From Smittia aterrima (Eukaryota > Arthropoda > Insecta > Diptera > Chironomidae), in assembly GCA_033063855.1 (NCBI GenBank), contig CP093829.1, forward strand, positions 11,232,243-11,296,242: a stretch of 64,000 nucleotides of DNA, given 5' to 3'. Positions 37,846 through 48,136 of this stretch are shown here, piece by piece (position 1 is the first letter of the stretch; each line of letters starts with the position of its first letter). The notes under the pieces were generated by a model that was not told the origin of the DNA, made no database searches, and saw only the letters and a program-made list of their open reading frames with translations. Made by a program: the position numbers and the translations under genes.

Positions 37846-37851
37846 AATAAA
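37846..37851 (+). terminator. Poly(A) signal of the LRR gene
   Basis: AATAAA lies 16 nt after the stop. Between here and 38226 only AT-rich spacer is seen; a minus-strand AATAAA at 38044-38039 probably belongs to CP1. Confidence 0.6.
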
Positions 37852-38226
37852 TTTCTATTTTAATATAATATCCTCAAGTAAACATATTTTAAAAAATTTC
37901 GAATTGAATGAGAAAATATTCAAAGAAGTTTCATTTTGCTCGTTCAACGGCGAATTTAAAATTTTAGATTCCATGAAACTAAGAAAAAAGAAACTTTTCT
38001 TTTATGAAAGAATTTTATATTTTTGAATGAAAATTACATTTATTGTGCGCAATAGTTTCAAGGTTCACTAAATGAGTTACTTCTCTAAAGAGAGAATTAG
38101 TCGTTCTATTAAAATTACGTAATAAATTGAAATTGTTTTAGTTCATGAGAAGCATTGGATTGCTCGACTGAGAGCTTTCGCAACTCTCTGAAAAGCTTTT
38201 AGGAAAAAAGCTTAAAAATTGAACCT

Positions 38227-39658
38227 TCAATTAAACTTCCGAGCGATCACTTCACTCATGGCAGCTATTCCTGCAGCACTTTCTTTCACGTTCTTCTCGA
38301 TTTCTGATGCAGGAAGATCAAATCCGAAATAACCGCCACCTCCAAGTTCCATCACAATCGCGATTGGTATTCCAGAAACTGAATGAGCATAGTCAATGCT
38401 ACTTCCTGGAGAGACAAAGTTTTAATTTTTCTCCAAAGTTTAGTTCAAGTTAAAACTTTCCTGAAGCTGCATAAAGAGTTTTTGCTGTGCTTCCAACAGT
38501 GTAGTTTACGCCTGTTTCTTGGTTCATCGCCTTAGCTCCTGCTTGTGCTACTTCTTCCATATCCATCCAGTTCTCCGGAACATCATTTGTGTAAGCCCAG
38601 GGATAAAGCAAATAATTTCCATAAGAATGAAGAGTTAAGAAAAATTTACAAGTTCCTTTCAAGCCATTCAAGATGTCGCGGCTAATTTGCGATTCCTTCT
38701 CAGAGAACGCTGTTGGACCGTGGTAAGTCTCAGAACAACTGTTGTTTGATGAGCCGATCTCTCGCCAATGAATGTTGTAATTTCGATTTGCATCAACACC
38801 CGCGCAATTCAATCCTCTTAAACTGCGAGTTTTACGCCACAATCGGTACCAGTCAAAGGTAAACTGATATCCTGAAAATTTAATTATTTCGATTTGCGAT
38901 TGTAAACTTTCTTTTAATCTGCAAACCATCAGGATTGACGACAGGTTGAATGACAAAGTCCAAATCTTTAAGAAACTTTGAATGCTTGCTCTTCTCATCT
39001 AGAAGCTGATCAAGCCAATACAAAGCAGTTGCTGGTGCGATCCATTCACGCGCGTGAATACCTCCATCGATGAAAATTGAATTCTTTTTGCGACCGTCTC
39101 CATTCGTGATTGTTACAACTTTAATTTCTTTCCCTTCATAAGATTTTCCAGCGGTTTTTACATTCACTTGAGCGTGCGTGAAATTTCTCTTTGCGATTTT
39201 GTCGAGATAATTGTTAATTTCATTGAACTGATAATATCGATCGAAAGTTATATCAGAAGCTTTTCGACTTGCAAGAATTTTTTGAACTTCACTTTCAGCT
39301 TCAATTTTTCTTTAAAAAAAAACATTATTTTTAGCTGTCTTAGAACCATCTGATTGACTTACTCTTGAATGTCATTAACCGTAAGTTGCCAGTCGAATTT
39401 CTTTGAGTTTAAAAATGCTTCGACTAGATTTTGCTCGTCAGGCTTCACCATCAATTTTACTACATCATTCAAATTATTATGAAACGATAGGAAGTCGAGC
39501 TCTCTCTTTTCAGCTTCCGAAAACTCAAATTCTTGAAGGAAGCGAAGTTCTTCGTCAGTTCTAGGCTTTATATCGTAAACTTTATATCCACGATAACTTC
39601 CTTCGCTTGCAAAAATAATTGCAACGAGTAAGAGAAGAAAACTGAGGCACAACCACAT
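38227..39658 (-). CDS. Zinc carboxypeptidase, M14A, CPA-like (CP1)
   Basis: A secreted digestive metallocarboxypeptidase with propeptide. Exons 39658-39363, 39309-38927, 38871-38457 and 38401-38227 give about 422 aa. A signal peptide (MWLCLSFLLLLVAIIFASEG) precedes an activation propeptide of about 90 residues. The catalytic set is complete (bovine CPA numbering): zinc ligands His69/Glu72 in GGIHAREWIAP and His196 in LTLHSYGNYLLYPW, Arg127 in LWRKTRS, Asn144-Arg145 in DANRNY, Tyr248 in KTLYAASG, and Glu270 in VMELGGGGYFGF. Residue 255 is Ile, which predicts preference for hydrophobic C-terminal residues as in CPA. The last junction is ambiguous: the canonical GT..AG choice gives SGNSIDY, whereas homology favours SGSSIDY. 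Upstream are a TATA box, an initiator and a GCGATAAGC motif. Confidence 0.93.
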
Positions 39659-39670
39659 CGCTCGAACTAG

Positions 39671-39823
39671 AAATCACTGATTAAATCTCCTCGAAGCAAA
39701 CTTCTTTTTATACCTAAGCAAAATCAAGACGGCTCAATTGTTCAATGATCTTTGGTCTACATGAGACGAAATAAAAAGAAAACAAAGCAACGAACGCTAC
39801 GGAAAGTCCCCTAAGCGATAAGC
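39671..39823 (-). promoter_or_regulatory. CP1 promoter: TATA box, initiator and GATA motif
   Basis: Minus-strand GGTATAAAAAG (about 39714-39704) is followed about 30 nt later by AATCAGTG (about 39678-39671), a canonical TATA/initiator pair, then the ATG at 39658. GCGATAAGC (plus-strand reading) lies at 39815-39823, about 155 nt upstream of the ATG. Confidence 0.5.
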
Positions 39824-40065
39824 ACGCCGTCTGCATAATTTTGCTATAAAAATGCTACCGCGACGTTTATCGACACTTTTACAGTCTTTAATTGCGTTCA
39901 GCGACCAAAGAAACTAGAATAAACAAACAAACAAGTGTCAACACTGAAGTTCTCGACATCACGCTGAGCTTAAATGTGAAGCTCTTGAATGTTTCTTTCC
40001 TCAGGTAGATAGCAAAAAGTTGGTGAAGAGCAAGTAATTTACTTGAAGTAAATTTATTTCAGGAA

Positions 40066-41481
40066 TTAATTAAGATAATTATAATTTTCTCCAATGTACA
40101 ATCCAAATTCTCGGTAACCAAGGAAAGTTTCTTGAACTACTTCAAAAAGCAAGTCTTGTGGAAGTTGGAATCCATATCCACGTCCTGGAAGTTCCAACGT
40201 GAAAGCGAGGTTTGCATTAGCAAAAGCTATTGCGTGATCATCTGAAGCTCCATTTGCGGTGTAGAGAAGATCTGCGCTATTCCCGAGAGCGTAGACTGTT
40301 CCAGTTGCATTGTAAATCGCATTGACCCATCGCTGTCCAAGTGCATGATGTTCTTTCCAGTTCTTGACGTAAGTATCGAATGCAAATCCAAATGGCCATA
40401 AGACGTAAGGTCCATAAGTGTGTGTGCTGAGATAAAGTCTCAAATTGTATTTGAAACTTTCCATGTAAGCAGTCAAAGCTTTAATCTCTGGTTCAGAGAT
40501 TGGAGACGGTCCAGGGTGACTTTGCGAATTGCACTTGAAATAAAGTTCATTTGATAAAACATAGAAAAGATTTCAAATAAACTTTCTTACGCTGTTAGGG
40601 ACATACTCCCAAACGTAGCCGAAATTTCTGTTCAAATCGATTCCAGTGCAAGTGTAGTTGACCATGCGTCGATTCTTCCTCCAAAGCCGATCTTCATTGT
40701 GAGACCAAACGTAGCCTGAATAAAGAATTTTTTAAGTTTTAATTCGTTTTGAATCGATTTAGCTTACCGTCAGGATTTGCATTGGTCACAAAAACCCAAT
40801 CAACTTTATCTAGAAGCTCTTCTTGGACTGTTGCGTTGGTCACGATTTGATTCATCAAATAAAGCGTTGCAGCTGGTCCAACCCACTCTCTCGCGTGCAC
40901 CCCTGAATCGATAAAAATAATCGGTTTCTCGCCGAAAGTCGAACTACTTGAAATTCTCATTCCAAAGATTTGACGTCCCTCGACAGATAAGCCGATAACA
41001 TCTCGTTTGACTAAGTTAGGATATTGTTCCGCAAGTTGAATCGAGTAAGCAGTCATTTCATCAAAAGTCCAGTACATTCCAAAGTCATAGTCATCAGTCA
41101 ACGCTTGTCGCTTCTTTCTTGAATGAAGTCTCTCTGTCTTCTCCTGATCTAAAACCTTCTGAACATTTTCGATCGAGACTGAATGCGAAATTTTATTTCG
41201 TTCAAGGAAATTGACGAAAGATTCTTCAATTTCAGGTGAAACCATAATTTTTCCTGATTGTCCTCTGGCGGGCATTGTCCAGAAATCAATTCCTTCTTGT
41301 CTCTCCCACTCAGCGAAGCCTGACATTTGGGATTTGGTCGGCGTTACATCGAAAACTTTATGACTGCAACATAAATTGATTTGAGAGAGTCACGCGTTAC
41401 GCTATCAACTTACTTTGTGTAATCTTTCGCTGAAGAAACCGAAAGGAAAACAAAGATGCAAAAAAATGTTATCAGCTTCAT
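40066..41481 (-). CDS. Zinc carboxypeptidase, M14A, CPB-like (CP2)
   Basis: A secreted pro-carboxypeptidase of about 418 aa in four exons: 41481-41414, 41363-40768, 40715-40591 and 40533-40066, all closing in phase. The signal peptide is MKLITFFCIFVFLSVSSA. The propeptide ends near a basic SRKKRQ site, a likely trypsin activation point. Catalytic residues are present: HAREWVGP (His69/Glu72), LWRKNRR (Arg127), GIDLNRNFGY (Asn144-Arg145), LSTHTYGPYVLWPF (His196), ADLLYTANG (Tyr248) and FTLELPGRGYGF (Glu270). Asp at position 255 (GASDDH) predicts cleavage of C-terminal Lys/Arg, the partner activity to trypsin. A minus-strand AATAAA (40058-40053) lies only about 8 nt past the stop, so the 3' UTR is very short. 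Confidence 0.93.
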
Positions 41482-41682
41482 TATTATCTAAGCTAAAAAA
41501 TTATCCAACAGCTCACTCCGAATATTCAACGCTGACTGAATGAGTGAGAGCTTATTGAGTTAGCAATAAATTTGTCTGAAGTCATTCGATTGAGAAGAGC
41601 GATTGAGCAAAGTCTAAGATAAGAAAGTGCCTTGTTACATTTTTTATTTATTGGATCTTGCGATAAAACAAAAACACTTTTT

Positions 41683-43072
41683 CTAATTATAAGTGTTTCC
41701 AATAAACAAACCAAAGGCGCGATATCCCCAGAAAGTTTCTCTGACAAGTGCTCCAATCTGTGATTCAGGGAAATCAAATCCTGTTGAGCCACCTCCAGTC
41801 AGCTCGAGAGTGTAGACTAACTCAACTCCTTGTTCACCAGCCATGTGATCATCAGAAGCTCCAAAAGCATTTCCGAGAATATCTGCGATATTTCCAACAA
41901 CGTAATTCTTTCCAGTCGCTTGACGGATTGCATCAGCCCAAAGTTGTCCAACTTGATGATGATATTGCCAGTTCGAAATCCATCCTGGAGATCCAGAGAA
42001 ACCCCAAGGATAGAGAACCATGTCACCGAAGCTGTGGACGCTGATATACATTTTAACATTGGCTCGATATCTTGTCATGTAATTGTTGAGGGCCGTAGAT
42101 TCAACTTCAGATAAGGGAGTAAGGCCACTGAATGTGATAAGCAGACACTGTCCAATGAAAACTTCAAACAATAATTCAGAAAAAAAAATCTTATCAACTT
42201 ACAGATCCGAATCTTGGTGCTGTCCAACTGAACCGGAAATTTCTGTTCAAATCGACTCCCATACATGTTGAGTTGATTTCATTTCGGTTTTGTCTCCACA
42301 TTCTGCTTTGAGTGTAAGACCAAGTGTAACCGTCTGGATTGAGATTAGGAATGATAATCCAATCGACATTTTGGAGAAGCTCAGCTGAGGTTGCTGGATC
42401 TTCAATTAAACGATGAAGCAGATAGACTACAGAAGCTTGTGACACCCACTCTCTCGCGTGCATTCCTCCGTCCATGAAGATGATTGGCTTACGACCGAAT
42501 CCTCCACTTGAAACTTTCAAAGCAAAAACTTCACGACCTTCGAAGGTAATGGCGATCACTTCTCGTTGAACAAGATGAGGATAGTTCGCCGCGAGTTGTT
42601 TGCTATATGTGTCGATTTCTTCTGAAGTCCAGTACACATTGAAATCTGGAGTTGACATTGGATTCAAAGCTGACTTCTTCTTTTTCATCGCGAGTCGTCG
42701 AACTCTGTCAGCTTCGAATTCTTCTTCTAGGTCTCCAACATCTTCGATTTTAATCACAAAGTCAATTTGGTTTTCAGCAAGGAAATCTTCAAAAGGTTTT
42801 TGCAAGTAGGGAGCGACCGCAACGCGACTCATTCTTCCTGCACCTCCAGATTTCCAAAAGTCGATTCCGTCTTCGTCGCGCCACGAAAGCAATTCTTCGA
42901 TGTTTTTGTCGGTTGGAGTGACATCGTAAGCTTTGTAGCTGAATAATTTAAATTTTTATTAATTTAAAGCGTCAAACTTTCACAATTCGCAATCTCACTT
43001 TCGATAACTTTGGTCACACAAAATACTTTGAAGCAACAAAGCAGCGAAAATCAATTTCCACTGAGTCTTCAT
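41683..43072 (-). CDS. Zinc carboxypeptidase, M14A, CPB-like, Tyr248 replaced (CP3)
   Basis: A secreted pro-carboxypeptidase of about 424 aa in three exons (43072-42999, 42938-42203, 42147-41683). A signal peptide (MKTQWKLIFAALLLQSILC) is followed by a propeptide and the basic stretch RRLAMKKKKSALNP. Zinc ligands (GGMHAREWVSQ, YISVHSFGDMVLYPW), Asn-Arg (GVDLNRNFRF) and Glu270 (YTLELTGGGSTGF) are present, with Asp255 (GASDDH) for CPB-like preference. At the Tyr248 position the sequence is ADILGNAFG, that is Gly instead of Tyr. Tyr248 normally caps the substrate carboxylate, so altered kinetics or specificity is possible. Nearly identical in structure to CP4; the two flank the elongase gene. 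A minus-strand AATAAA is about 35 nt past the stop. Confidence 0.93.
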
Positions 43073-43130
43073 CTTCACGCCAAAGAAAATATTTAAACGC
43101 GAATGAACAAAATTTTAAAGATCTTACTCC

Positions 43131-43169
43131 TTTTATATGAACAGAAATATTATTTCGATAAGCGATAAC
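43131..43169 (-). promoter_or_regulatory. CP3 promoter: TATA box and double GATA motif
   Basis: Minus-strand TCATATAAAAGG at about 43140-43129 lies some 60 nt before the ATG. Directly upstream is a tandem CGATAAGCGATAAC (plus-strand reading, 43156-43169), two GATA-factor-type sites. The TATA region and one GATA site are conserved in the CP4 promoter. The rest of 43170-43558 is AT-rich spacer. Confidence 0.5.
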
Positions 43170-43558
43170 TGGATTTTCCCTCTGATAGATTTAATTACAT
43201 TTTGATCGATTGAAGTCTTAAATTAGTTCATAATTTGTTATTGCAATTTATCAAATCTGCGAGCCGCTATCGCTTGATAAGCTAAAGTTATTTCTGAGAT
43301 TCATTTGATTGTCATTTGATTTTTCAATCGATCGAGATGACTAGCAGCTTGCGAGTCCAGGGCTTCCGGCCAAACAATAAAATCAAGAAATTTTTTCATG
43401 TTCAGTCTGAGAATTCGTCGAGAAATTTAAAATTTAAAGCAATTTTGACCCAAAACTTTTAAACTGATTTGAATAAATAATTAAGAAACGTCCGTTCAAC
43501 TTTTTTTCTAGTCAGCTCATTTGATAAACTTCGCTTAAACGTTACAGACCAGTTCGAA

Positions 43559-44653
43559 ATGGCGCTGATCATCAGCCACGCTTTGCAAATTTATTACAAT
43601 ATTAACAACGTTTACGATGGTGAGATTAAAGTATTCATCGAATCGAGGGAATTTAAATTTTATTCTCTACAGATATTCGAGCCCGCGACATGTTTTTGAT
43701 GTCTAATCCGTTCAAGCCAATGGCGGTTCTGGCTGTCTATCTCTACTTTGTGTTAGAGTGGGGACCGAAATTCATGGAGCAGCGAAAACCGTTAAAACTT
43801 GATGGAATCATTAAATGCTACAATTTCTTCCAAGTCATCTTCTGTTCGTTACTCGCCGTCAAAGGATATTACCACAGCTTCGGTCAAGGTTATAGCTGGT
43901 TCTGTCAATCTGTTGACTATTCAACTGAGAATTACCACGCGATGGAACTTACGAAAGTCGCACACTATTACTTTTTAATAAAGGTCGTCGACCTGGTAAG
44001 GGACAATTTATTCATTTGCGAATTTAATTAAATATTTCAAATATTCAAGGTCGACACAGTGTTCTTTGTTTTGAAGAAGAAACAATCGCATGTTTCGTTT
44101 CTCCACGTTTATCATCACGCAGGGATGGTTGCTCTATCCTGGATGGGAACGAAATATTTCCCCGGTGGACAAGTAACTATCAAAATTATTACAGTAATAT
44201 TTTTTGTTAACGTTTGTTCATTTCAGTCAGTTTTTATGGGAATCATTAACTCGTTCGTTCACGTCATCATGTACGCATATTACTTCTTGACTTCGATTGA
44301 CAATAAATTCAAACAAAGTTCCTGGAAGAAGTACATCACTCAACTTCAAATGGTGAGAAACAAAATTTAATTTTTTTTTAATTGTCTTTAAACGTTTGTC
44401 CAACAGATTCAATTTGGATTAATGTCGCTTCACTGGCTTTCGTTGATGTTCTCAAAGCCCTGCGCTTATCCTAAATGGTGAGTTTCTCTCAATGAAAGAT
44501 CGATTTTATTCTGAAATGTTTTTATTTAAATTTAGGATATCTCTCTTCATGCTTCCACAAAATTTCTTCATTTTCGTTCTGTTCTACGATTTCTATCGGA
44601 AGACATATCAAAAGAAACCGGAAGTGACAGGCAGTAAACAAAAATTGAATTAA
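43559..44653 (+). CDS. Elongation of very long chain fatty acids protein (ELOVL)
   Basis: A 3-ketoacyl-CoA synthase of the ELO family, an ER multipass membrane enzyme that condenses malonyl-CoA with long acyl-CoAs. Six exons (43559-43619, 43673-43995, 44050-44172, 44227-44352, 44407-44477, 44536-44653) join in phase to give about 273 aa, the usual family length. The catalytic histidine box HVYHH lies in SFLHVYHHAGMVALSWMG. Also present are VKGYYHSFGQGY, the YYFLIKVVDLVDTVFFVLKK block before the box, NSFVHVIMYAYYFL after it, and a Lys-rich C-terminus (KKPEVTGSKQKLN) suited to ER retention. It lies between the duplicated carboxypeptidases CP3 and CP4 on the opposite strand. A poly(A) signal is at 44794. 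Acyl-chain preference cannot be read from sequence. Confidence 0.95.
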
Positions 44654-44793
44654 ATTTCAACGAACTCGTGTGCAAAAGTTCAAAGATGACTGAAAGTGTT
44701 GACAACGATGACGAGAAAAATTTAAATTTTCATTTTCTAACGAAAATTATTTTAACAAGTATTAACAGTCAAGCAATTTAATTAATTTCTGAT

Positions 44794-44799
44794 AATAAA
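44794..44799 (+). terminator. Poly(A) signal of the ELOVL gene
   Basis: AATAAA lies about 140 nt after the ELOVL stop, in the spacer that leads into segmental-duplication copy B. Confidence 0.5.
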
Positions 44800-45026
44800 T
44801 CTCTGATCAATTGAAGTTCGATTTTCTTATCAAACAAACATTGAAATCTGTGAACAATCCTTTATTTCAAAAAGCATTCATTCAACAGCTAACTTCGAAT
44901 ATCGATGAGAGAATTGATTGAGCGATTATTGAGTAAGCAATAAATTTTACTTCGGCGATTAAATCAAAATCAAAGATAAGAAAATTCTTTGTTCAAAATT
45001 TATTGATTCTTGTGATAAAGTGAATT

Positions 45027-46413
45027 TTAATTGTAAGTCCTGCCAACAAACAAACCAAAGGCGCGGTATCCCCAGAAAGTTTCTCTGACAAGTGCTCCAA
45101 TCTGTGATTCAGGGAAATCAAATCCTGTTGAGCCACCTCCAGTAAGCTCGAGAGTGTATACTAAGTCGACTCTTTGGTCACCTGCCATGTGATCATCAGA
45201 TGCTCCCCAAGCGTTTCCGAGAATATCAGCGATATTTCCTACAACGTAATTCTTTCCAGTCGCTTGACGGATTGCATCAGCCCAAAGTTGTCCAACTTGA
45301 TGATGATATTGCCAATTTGTGATCCATCCTGGAGATCCAGAGTAGCCCCAAGGATAGAGAACCATGTCTCCCCAGCTGTGAACGCTGATATACATTCTAA
45401 CGTTGGTTCGATATCTTGTCATGTAGTTGTTGAGAGCTGAAGTCTCTGGTTCAGACAATGGAGTTTCTCCACCATAAGTTTGCCCTCCACACTAAGAATT
45501 CAGATATAAATTAAAAGATTTTACTCGACTTAATATACTTACTGTGTTTGCATTTGGAGTTCTCCAACTATATCGCCAATTCCTGTTCAAATCAACTCCA
45601 ACACAAGTTGCGTTAATTCGATTGCGATTGAGACGCCACATTCTATTTTGAGTGTAGGCCCAAGTGTAACCGTCAGGATTTAGATTTGGTACAATAATCC
45701 AATCAACGTCTTGAAGAAGTTCTGCAGAAGTGACTGGGTCTTCAATCATTCTGTGCAAAAGATAGACAACGGAAGCTTGCGACACCCACTCCCTCGCGTG
45801 CATTCCTCCGTCCATGAAAATGATTGGCTTACGACCGAATCCTCCACTTGAAACTTTCAAAGCAAAAACATCACGACCTTCAAAACTTGTTGTGATAACT
45901 TCACGTTCAACAAGATGTGGATAGTTTGCCGCGAGTAATCTGCCGTAAGCTTCGATTTCATCAGTAGTCCAGTAGACATCGAAGCTCGGAGTTGACAGAG
46001 GATTCAAAGCTGACTTCTTCTTTTTCATCGCGAGTCGTCGAACTCTGTCAGCTTCGAATTCTTCTTCGAGATCAGCAACGTCTTCAATTTTAATCACAAA
46101 ATCGATTTGGTTGTCAGCAAGGAAATCTTCAAAAGGTTTTTGCAAGTAAGGAGCGACCGCAACGCGACTCATTCTTCCTGCACCTCCAGCTTTCCAAAAA
46201 TCGATTCCGTCTTCGTCGCGCCACATGAGCAATTCTTCGATGTTTTTGTCGGTTGGAGTGACATCGTAAGCTTTGTAGCTGAATATTTTAAATTTTATAT
46301 TAAACCCAAATATCAAACTTTCACAATTCGTAATCTCACTTTCGATAACTTTGGTCACACAAAATACTTTGAAGCAACAAAGCAGCGAAAATTAATTTCA
46401 ACTGAGTCTTCAT
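45027..46413 (-). CDS. Zinc carboxypeptidase, M14A, CPB-like, Tyr248 replaced (CP4)
   Basis: The duplicate partner of CP3, with the same exon lengths (46413-46340, 46278-45543, 45491-45027) and about 424 aa. It has the same signal peptide type (MKTQLKLIFAALLLQ), propeptide and KKKK activation region. Zinc ligands are in GGMHAREWVSQ and YISVHSWGDMVLYPW, Asn-Arg in GVDLNRNWRY, Asp255 in GASDDH and Glu270 in YTLELTGGGSTGF. As in CP3, Tyr248 is Gly (ADILGNAWG), so the change predates the duplication. Differences are scattered substitutions, for example RLLAANYPHLVEREVI against KQLAANYPHLVQREVI in CP3. Both are intact, which argues that both copies are functional. Confidence 0.93.
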
Positions 46414-46468
46414 CTTCACACCAAAGAAAATATTTACACGCGAATGAACGACATTTGAAAGATTTTGC

Positions 46469-46503
46469 TCCTTTTATATGAACAGAAAATTGTTCCGATA
46501 ACT
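46469..46503 (-). promoter_or_regulatory. CP4 promoter: TATA box and GATA motif
   Basis: Minus-strand CATATAAAAGG at about 46480-46470 is conserved with the CP3 promoter. A CGATAAC motif (46496-46502, plus-strand reading) lies just upstream. The second GATA of CP3 is replaced here by CTAAGC, so one element was lost in CP4 or gained in CP3. Confidence 0.5.
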
Positions 46504-46782
46504 AAGCTAACTGGATTTCCCCCAAAAAGATATAATTAGATTTTGATCGATTGAAGTCGCACTGTGCAGCAATCTCCTTCGTTCGATAACAATGAAACGT
46601 GATATCGACAGATAGCCCCAAATTATATTTGAGATTTTAATCTATCCTTCACTTAATCTTTGAAGTCTTAATTGTGATAGGTTCAAGATAAAATCATAAA
46701 GCGTCCGATTTATTTTTCATTGCTCATTGCTTGTTGGCTAGACAATGGATCGATAACAAACTTAGAGTAAATCGCAAATCAT

Positions 46783-48136
46783 TCAAGTCACAGTGGAATA
46801 TTTTTCTGCGACGGCTTTGGCCATTGCAAAAACTCCGCTCGATGATTCCTTCACTAATCCAAGAATGCTGCTCGCAGCTGGATCGTATCCCGTGTGTCCT
46901 CCTCCCGGCAAATCCATCGTCATTGCAATCGGAATTCCAACAATCGCAAGCATGTAATCATCGCTCCTACCAGCAGATTCTGAGAGAACATTTGAAGTAC
47001 TGCCAACAATGTAAGTTTTGCCTGTTGCTGCCTTGATTGCTTCAGCACCCACGCGACCGATCTTGTCGATTTCTTCCCAAGTCTTCGGGAGAAGCTTCGT
47101 CCAAGCCCATGGATAAAGCAGAAAGTCTCCATAAGAGTGCAACGACAAATAAAATTTGCAAGTTCCGGCCAATCCCACAGCGATATCTCGAACAACTCTT
47201 GTCTCAATTTCAGAGAATGAATTTTGTCCGATATAAATATCAGAGCACGGATCGTTGGATGTTCCAAGTTCACCCCAATGAAACTCAAAATTTCTATTTC
47301 CATCGGTTCCAACACATTCGTTTGAATTATTCGAACGAGTTTTTCTCCAGAGTCGATCTTCTGTGTGCGCGAAGTGATAACTGTCGGGATTGACAAGCGG
47401 TAAAATTATAAAATCCAATTCGTATAACAACTTGGAAGCTTCTGATGTTGGATCAGTCAATTGATTAATTAAGTAAAGCGCAGTTGCTGGCGCAATCCAT
47501 TCGCGACCATGAATCCCGGCATCGATGAAAACTGAATTCTTCTTCTTATCAAAACTTTTAGAAATTGTCATTGTCTTGATGACACGGCCCTCGAAAGTCT
47601 TTCCCACTTCTTTGACTCGTACCAAGGGATTATCAGCAAAGCTATCCAAGTACGCATTGATTTCTTCATAAGTCAGATACCTCTCGAATGTCAATGTGCC
47701 TTGGGAAAGTTGTTTTAATTGAAAAAGACGTTCTGTGGCAAAAACTCTGGAACTCAGAAGATTAGCAGAGCGGAAACTTTTGTAATCACTTTATACTTCT
47801 CTAAGTCCTCTATCGCAACGTCATATTTCATTTTCCTTTCATCGAGAGACTTCTCAAACGACTCTTGATACTTTTGATCGACCATAACCGTCGCATTCGA
47901 TCCCAGTAACGAAGTTAATTGCCAGAAATCAAATCCGGTCTGATCCTTCAACAATTTCAAATGATTCACGTCGTCCATGGTTTCAACTTCAACTTTGTAT
48001 ACTTTGAAGCTGCTCAATCAACGTCAATAAGTTTGAATATTTCAAAGCAAATAAAATTCTATTACCCGTCATAAGAAAATATCGCAAGACATCTCGTGAC
48101 GATGAACATCAGGAGAGCAATGTAAAGAAGTGTCAT
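46783..48136 (-). CDS. Zinc carboxypeptidase-like protein with altered catalytic residues (CP5)
   Basis: A secreted M14A protein of about 415 aa with exons 48136-48066, 48009-47797 and 47746-46783. The second acceptor (CTGAGTTCCAG at 47748-47747) restores frame. A signal peptide (MTLLYIALLMFIVTRCLA) and propeptide are present. Zinc ligands are kept (AGIHGREWIAP, LSLHSYGDFLLYPW), as are Arg127 (LWRKTRS) and Asn-Arg (TDGNRNFEF). Two key sites differ: Tyr248 is Ser (SNVLSESAG) and the general base Glu270 is Asp (MTMDLPGGGHTGYD). The usual NPDG is NPDS. It aligns best with CP1 in this cluster. It probably still binds zinc but with much reduced or changed activity; this is inferred from known M14 chemistry. 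The large last exon lacks the introns seen in CP1 and CP2. Confidence 0.9.

Larger units (their letters stand above)
41506..43217 (-). repeat. Segmental duplication, copy A (CP3 with flanks)
   Basis: This unit matches copy B (44883-46558) over the whole CP3/CP4 gene, 3' flank and promoter. The shared 3' edge is CAACAGCT(C/A)AC at 41506 and 44883, and the shared 5' edge is TTTTGATCGATTGAAGTC near 43217 and 46558. Exon lengths of the contained genes are identical (74, 736 and 465 nt). Homology was seen by eye; percent identity was not computed. Confidence 0.8.
44883..46558 (-). repeat. Segmental duplication, copy B (CP4 with flanks)
   Basis: This is the counterpart of 41506-43217. It includes the CP4 coding region, its 3' flank (with the AAGATAAGAAA sequence also seen in copy A) and a promoter with TATA box. 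The two copies lie in the same orientation on either side of the ELOVL gene. Confidence 0.8.

Noticed and set aside
41830..42271. Plus-strand frames of 60-100 codons antisense to CP3
   Set aside because: Shadows of the carboxypeptidase coding strand; the minus-strand frame carries all conserved motifs.
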